Below, in pieces: positions 17,101 to 19,937 of a stretch of DNA of 19,937 nucleotides. The translations under genes were made by a program, and so were the position numbers. Source of the DNA: Candidatus Puniceispirillum sp. (GTDB taxonomy: Bacteria > Pseudomonadota > Alphaproteobacteria > Puniceispirillales > Puniceispirillaceae). The notes beneath the pieces are model-generated. The model did not search any database, was not told the DNA's origin, and saw only the letters and a program-made list of their open reading frames with translations. Numbering within the stretch: the stretch's first letter is position 1; every line of letters starts with the position of its first letter. The DNA is taken from NCBI GenBank assembly GCA_016780525.1, contig JADHLR010000013.1:1-19937 (forward strand). Reading direction: 5' to 3'.

Positions 17101-17793
17101 CATAAAGTCTATCTGCGGACGGGCGAATATGAGGATGGCCGGATTGGCGAAGTCTTTATTGATATGCACAAAGAAGGCGCTGCCTTCCGCTCATTGATGA
17201 ATAACTTTGCCATTGCCGTTTCAATCGGCCTGCAATACGGCGTGCCGCTCGAAGAATTTGTTGAGGCCTACACATTCACCAGATTCGAACCACAGGGCAT
17301 TGTCACAGGCAATGACGCCATCAAGATGTCAACCTCAATTCTGGATTACACCTTCCGGGAATTGGCCATTTCCTATCTGGATCGTGGCGATTTGGGCCAT
17401 GTCAATGTCGATGACCTTGATGTGACCACAACCGGTGCCGGCGAAACCCAGTCCGACCTTGTCAATAAAGTCACCAGCCGTGGATTTATTCGTAAGCAGG
17501 GGTTGGTTGTCTATTCAAATGATGGGTCGGCCGCGGTGGCAAAATCATTCGATGCGGATGCGGAAACCATGCTGGCTGGCGGCGCAGGCGACACTGCGAC
17601 TGTCACCGCCACCGATACCGCCGCAGAAGTGGTGGTTGGCGCGGTTGCTGACCAGACAGCCGAACGGGTGAAACAGGCGCGCATGCAGGGCTATGAAGGC
17701 GAGGCCTGCCCGGAATGTCAGAACTTCACACTGGTGCGCAATGGCACTTGTTTGAAATGCAACACCTGTGGCGGCACCACAGGCTGCAGCTAG
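14155..17793 (+). CDS. nrdJ: Vitamin B12-dependent (class II) ribonucleoside-diphosphate reductase, long form
   Basis: 1212-residue cytoplasmic enzyme that reduces ribonucleotides to deoxyribonucleotides, using adenosylcobalamin to make the thiyl radical. AAAGGA lies 8 bp before ATG 14155. Key residues: Cys199 in HPQPHACFIQSV and Cys488 in DDTACNLASLNL are the redox pair, and NPCSE (Asn475, Cys477, Glu479) is the catalytic loop with the radical cysteine. APTGTIGLVMDCDTTGIEPD is the phosphate-binding segment. A TSCPD-like domain follows at about 985-1080 (YLRTGEYEDGRIGEVFIDMH). A variable linker leads to the cysteine-rich zinc-ribbon tail (CPEC, CLKCNTCG), thought to re-reduce the active site. 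The length fits the alphaproteobacterial long form. It is monocistronic, closed by a strong terminator. No other reductase class is in the window. Confidence 0.97.
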   Translation: MQLERRFTKVGQEAYANIEFRHATSEIRNPDGTIVFRAENIEVPAQFSQVATDILAQKYFRKAGVPAALKQVEENAVPSWLWRSEPDTKALAKLPEDQRYSGETSAKQVFDRLAGTWTYWGWKGGYFSDESDAKTYFDEMRHMLATQMAAPNSPQWFNTGMHWAYGIDGPSQGHFYVDYKSGKLTRSTGAYEHPQPHACFIQSVSDDLVNEGGIMDLWVREARLFKYGSGTGSNFSRLRGEGESLSGGGKSSGLMSFLRIGDRAAGAIKSGGTTRRAAKMVTVDIDHPDIEAYVDWKVVEEQKVAALVAGSKLAQKHMGAVMAACQLVDSYGEDDRFDPKINKELKKAILAARKSMIPENYVQRVIQFAQQGYTDIEFKTYDTDWDSEAYLTVAGQNSNNSVRVSNDYLQAVLDDGEWELINRRDGGVASRIKARDLWEKIAYAAWACADPGLQYDTTINEWHTCPEGGRINASNPCSEYMFLDDTACNLASLNLMQFRDADGEFDIPAFEHAVRLWTVTLEVSVLMAQFPSKEIAQLSYEYRTLGLGFANIGGMLMAAGHSYDSDEGRAICGAISAVMTGIAYATSAEMASEVGAFPNYKKNAKHMLRVMKNHQLAAQGKASGYEGLSILPVPLDTASCPDKALVTAAAAAWDKAVSLGKKHGYRNAQATVIAPTGTIGLVMDCDTTGIEPDFAIVKFKKLAGGGYFKIINRVVPEALQRLGYAQNQIDDVINYAVGAGSLKSCQSVSINALKDKGFGDAEIDKIEAALGSAFDIKFAFNQFTLGADFCKDKLGISDAQLNDFDFNMLEHLGFSKDEIDAANIHICGAMTLEGAPHLDEAHLPIFDCANVCGRIGKRFLSVDSHITMMAAAQPFISGAISKTINMPNSAGVQECGDAYMKSWQLGLKANALYRDGSKLSQPLSSGLIDEIDDEDEEITAPMAATTSPQVIEKVVERIISKVERERLPHRRKGYTQKATVGGHKVYLRTGEYEDGRIGEVFIDMHKEGAAFRSLMNNFAIAVSIGLQYGVPLEEFVEAYTFTRFEPQGIVTGNDAIKMSTSILDYTFRELAISYLDRGDLGHVNVDDLDVTTTGAGETQSDLVNKVTSRGFIRKQGLVVYSNDGSAAVAKSFDADAETMLAGGAGDTATVTATDTAAEVVVGAVADQTAERVKQARMQGYEGEACPECQNFTLVRNGTCLKCNTCGGTTGCS

Positions 17794-17823
17794 ATCTCTC
17801 CCTGCGGCATAACCTGCAGAACT

Positions 17824-17852
17824 GGCCCCGTGCTTTATGCCGGGGCCTTTTT
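17824..17852 (+). terminator. Intrinsic terminator of nrdJ
   Basis: GGCCCCG (17824-17830) and CGGGGCC (17841-17847) form a perfect 7-bp GC-rich stem with a 10-base loop, followed by five T residues. It begins 30 bp after the nrdJ stop, the classic form and place of a Rho-independent terminator. Confidence 0.92.
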
Positions 17853-17981
17853 CTGTGGCGGTGCCGGCACAGTCATTTTCCTTGCAGCGCGGCGTCGGCT
17901 GTGCGAGATTTTTTGAGATAAACCAGTAACCAGACAGCGGCGACATAACATATGGTTTTGCCGCAAAACCAAGACGAGACA

Positions 17982-18449
17982 ATGATGAGCAAAGTCGAAG
18001 CAAAACTGAATGAAATGGGAGTGACTATTCCCGACGCACCAACTCCAGCGGCAAATTATCTGCCATTCACACAATCTGGTAATCTGGTATTTGTGTCTGG
18101 TCAGGTGCCATTTGTCGATGGCAAGCTGCAGGTGACAGGCACCGTGGGTGCCGATGCCAGCCTTGAAGATGCGCAAGGCCAGGCACGGATCTGTGCGATC
18201 AATCTGCTGGCACAGCTAAAAGTGGCTTGTGGTGGTGATCTGGATCGGGTGACACAGGTGGTAAAGCTCGGCGCTTTTGTCGCCTCAGCCAATGATTTTC
18301 ACAGCCAGCCGACAGTGGTCAATGCGGCATCAGACCTGATGGTGGATGCGTTTGGTGAAGCCGGCCGGCATGCCCGTTTTGCTGTTGGCACGAACGCTCT
18401 GCCACTGGGATGTCTGGTGGAAATAGACGGGATCTTTGAAATTCGGTAA
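17982..18449 (+). CDS. RidA/YjgF family protein
   Basis: 155-residue cytoplasmic protein of the RidA (YjgF/YER057c/UK114) superfamily. The type member deaminates reactive enamine/imine intermediates from PLP enzymes; this subfamily is not necessarily the archetypal RidA. Family features: NLVFVSGQVPFVDGKLQVTG, GVGADASLEDAQGQARICAINLLAQLK, DLDRVTQVVKLGAFVAS and GRHARFAVGTNALPLGCLVEID, with the conserved Arg in GRHAR. ATG 17982 or 17985 fits the family start (MSKVEAKLNEMG); an upstream ATG at 17952 adds ten unlikely residues. It follows the nrdJ terminator, so it has its own promoter, which I could not place. A DUF482 gene is next on the same strand. Confidence 0.93.
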   Translation: MMSKVEAKLNEMGVTIPDAPTPAANYLPFTQSGNLVFVSGQVPFVDGKLQVTGTVGADASLEDAQGQARICAINLLAQLKVACGGDLDRVTQVVKLGAFVASANDFHSQPTVVNAASDLMVDAFGEAGRHARFAVGTNALPLGCLVEIDGIFEIR

Positions 18450-18491
18450 TCTGTCATTGACACCATTTCGTAACATAACAGCGTTAGCGGC

Positions 18492-18516
18492 CAGCGGTTG
18501 CCGGTGCAGCTTTTTT
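18492..18516 (+). terminator. Weak terminator-like hairpin after the RidA gene
   Basis: CAGCGG (18492-18497) and CCGGTG (18501-18506) pair with one mismatch and a three-base loop; CAGC and six T residues (18511-18516) follow. It could end the RidA transcript, but the stem is short, imperfect and offset from the T-run by four bases, and the next start codon is only 14 bp on. Confidence 0.3.
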
Positions 18517-18529
18517 GGCCCGGCAGTTC

Positions 18530-19684
18530 ATGGATAGTGACGCTTTTACGCTGCGTGTTCATAAAACCATCAGCAGCTTTACGCCGGGGGACTGGAATCG
18601 TCTAGCCGGACCAGATAACCCGTTTATCCAGCATGATTTTTTATGCGCCCTCGAAGATGGCGGCGCGGTTGGTGGCGACAGTGGCTGGGACAGCGCGCAT
18701 ATTGGCCTGTCTGACGCCAGCGGTAAGCTTGTCGGGGTTATGCCGCATTATCTGAAACATCATTCCTATGGCGAATATATTTTTGATCACAGCTGGGCAA
18801 ATGCCTATGCACAGGCGGGCGGCGCCTACTACCCTAAATCGCTGAGCGCGGTGCCGTTCACCCCGGCCACCGGGCCACGGTTGTTGACCGATAGCGATGA
18901 TCCGGCGGTAAAAGCCACAATGGCGCGCGGGCTGGTGTCGCTTGTCGATCAACACCAGCTGTCATCGGCCCATATCAATTTTTTACCGGCCGACGACGCC
19001 CGGCTATTGGCTGATGCTGGCTGGTTAATCCGCAGCGGCACACAATTTCACTGGCATAATCACGGCTATGAAGATTTTGACGGGTTTTTGCAGAACCTAT
19101 CTTCACGCAAACGCAAAAATATCCGAAAAGAACGCGCCAGTATTGCTGATGCCGGGGTAAAAATGCTGGCGCTGAGCGGTGATGATATAAAGCCACATCA
19201 TATCGATCATTTTTACGCATTCTATCTCTCAACAATCGACCGCAAATGGGGCGGTGCCTATTTGACCCGCAGGTTTTTTGATATTGTGCATGCCACCATG
19301 GCCGAGAAAATTTTATTGGTAATGGCGATATATGATGGCGATTTGATTGGCGGCGCGCTGAACTTTATCGGGACAGACACGCTGTATGGGCGCAATTGGG
19401 GCGCATCCAGACATATCCAAAACCTGCATTTCGAAGCCTGTTATTATCAGGCGATTGAATTTGCTATCACCCACAAGCTGCGCTGTGTCGAAGCTGGCGC
19501 ACAAGGCTTTCACAAAGTTCAGCGCGGCTATCTGCCGGTGACAACCTATTCGGCGCATTGGATTGCGCATGACGGGTTTCGCCACGCTGTCGAGCGGTTT
19601 TTACGCGCTGAGGCGCGCGGCGTCTCTGATGAGCAAAACCAGATCGCGCTGGCAAGCCCGTTCCGAAAAAATGCCACCAACTAA
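18530..19684 (+). CDS. DUF482 / FemAB-like GNAT-fold protein
   Basis: 384-residue cytoplasmic protein of the family annotated as DUF482 or 'peptidogalycan biosynthesis/recognition' (FemAB-like acyltransferase fold). The biochemical reaction is unknown. Conserved blocks: NPFIQHDFLCALE (30-42), YGEYIFDHSWANAYAQAGG (80-98), YYPKSLSAVPFTPATGPRLL (100-119), a central basic helix LSSRKRKNIRKERA, GGALNFIGTDTLYGRNWG, HFEACYYQAIEFAI and VEAGAQGFHKVQRGYLP near the end. The last block is the most typical signature of the family. ATG 18530 is chosen; a TTG at 18515 is in frame but sits in the T-run before it. The gene shares direction with the RidA gene and is convergent with clpA. Confidence 0.9.
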   Translation: MDSDAFTLRVHKTISSFTPGDWNRLAGPDNPFIQHDFLCALEDGGAVGGDSGWDSAHIGLSDASGKLVGVMPHYLKHHSYGEYIFDHSWANAYAQAGGAYYPKSLSAVPFTPATGPRLLTDSDDPAVKATMARGLVSLVDQHQLSSAHINFLPADDARLLADAGWLIRSGTQFHWHNHGYEDFDGFLQNLSSRKRKNIRKERASIADAGVKMLALSGDDIKPHHIDHFYAFYLSTIDRKWGGAYLTRRFFDIVHATMAEKILLVMAIYDGDLIGGALNFIGTDTLYGRNWGASRHIQNLHFEACYYQAIEFAITHKLRCVEAGAQGFHKVQRGYLPVTTYSAHWIAHDGFRHAVERFLRAEARGVSDEQNQIALASPFRKNATN

Positions 19685-19694
19685 AACGTCGCCT

Positions 19695-19760
19695 TTAATC
19701 CACCTACGGCGTTATTACTCCGCCTGCGGCGCTGGCATTAATCCGCCTGCGGGGCTGGTA
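19695..19760. repeat. Three imperfect ~23-bp direct repeats at the end of clpA
   Basis: Copies lie at 19695-19714 (20 bp, most degenerate), 19715-19737 and 19738-19760 (23 bp each, three mismatches between these two). Each starts TTA and contains CCGCCTGCGG or a variant, a small self-complementary core. On the minus strand each copy ends in TAA; the TAA of the third copy is the clpA stop, so that copy encodes the last ClpA residues. The array fills the gap between the convergent DUF482 and clpA genes and may serve as transcript end or be a mobile or expanding repeat. Confidence 0.8.
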
Positions 19761-19937
19761 GGGCTGATTGCCGTTTGCCGGGAAGCGCCTTTGGCGGCGG
19801 GGCTTTGACCTGAACCTTGAGCTGGCCGTCGACAACATCTACCACTGCCAGACCGCCACCGGTCAATGCACCAAACAAAAGCTCATCGGCAAGTGGCTTT
19901 TTAATATGTTCCTGCACCACCCGGGCGAGTGGGCGGG
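19738..19937 (-). CDS. clpA: ATP-dependent Clp protease ATP-binding subunit ClpA, C-terminal end only
   Basis: Only the last 65 residues are in the window; the gene continues beyond the right edge. ClpA is the AAA+ unfoldase that feeds proteins to ClpP and, with ClpS, takes N-end rule substrates. RPLARVVQEHIKKPLADELLFG is the D2 C-terminal domain motif of the Clp/Hsp100 family and is closest to ClpA. It is followed by GGGLAVVDVVDGQLKV and a Pro/Ala/Lys-rich tail (APPPKALPGKRQSALPAPQAD). The tail is longer than I expect for ClpA, and its last codons lie in a repeat array. The assignment to ClpA rather than ClpB or ClpC rests on this motif alone. Confidence 0.85.
   Translation of the reverse strand, partial: RPLARVVQEHIKKPLADELLFGALTGGGLAVVDVVDGQLKVQVKAPPPKALPGKRQSALPAPQAD

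Overview
The window is a stretch of ordinary chromosomal core genes from an alphaproteobacterium of moderate GC content. The evidence is the gene set and order: mrcA and amiC beside a long RNase E with a C-terminal GWW motif; the run M48 protease, DsbA-like protein, aroQ, accB, accC, aat; a DUF2155 protein next to an NDUFA12-type complex I subunit; and a long B12-dependent ribonucleotide reductase. A marine, SAR116-like lineage would fit, but that is an impression and is not proven by the sequence. I see no CRISPR array, rRNA, tRNA, transposase, integrase or phage gene.

Left part (1-5828). Penicillin-binding protein 1A (5' part only) and the N-acetylmuramoyl-L-alanine amidase AmiC lie on the minus strand. 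RNase E diverges from them after a gap of about 550 bp that probably carries the rne promoter and a long leader. The rne stop and the stop of a convergent aminotransferase share a hairpin.

Middle (5826-12314). A class I/II PLP aminotransferase on the minus strand diverges from a plus-strand series of close genes. This series is a BepA-like M48 metalloprotease with TPR-like repeats, a DsbA/Com1-type thiol oxidoreductase, type II 3-dehydroquinase (aroQ), both subunits of the biotin half of acetyl-CoA carboxylase (accB, accC), and leucyl/phenylalanyl-tRNA-protein transferase (aat). It combines envelope protein quality control, the shikimate pathway, the first step of fatty-acid synthesis and N-end-rule tagging.

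Right part (12311-19937). NDUFA12, mlaD and a DUF2155 exported protein form a minus-strand series convergent with aat; the aat and DUF2155 stops overlap in a CTAG. A gap of about 550 bp follows, then nrdJ, which supplies deoxyribonucleotides in an adenosylcobalamin-dependent way, closed by a strong intrinsic terminator. Next are a RidA-family protein and a FemAB/GNAT-like DUF482 protein. The right edge holds the last codons of clpA on the minus strand. ClpA and Aat both belong to the N-end rule degradation pathway, although they are far apart here. A small array of 23-bp repeats lies between the DUF482 gene and clpA and includes the end of clpA.

I did not find a clearly new multi-gene system. 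The points most worth a second look are the repeat array that forms the end of clpA, the long rne leader, the inverted repeat in the nrdJ leader, the gap at 13606-14154 with a possible 50-residue ORF, and the CTAG stop overlap between aat and DUF2155.
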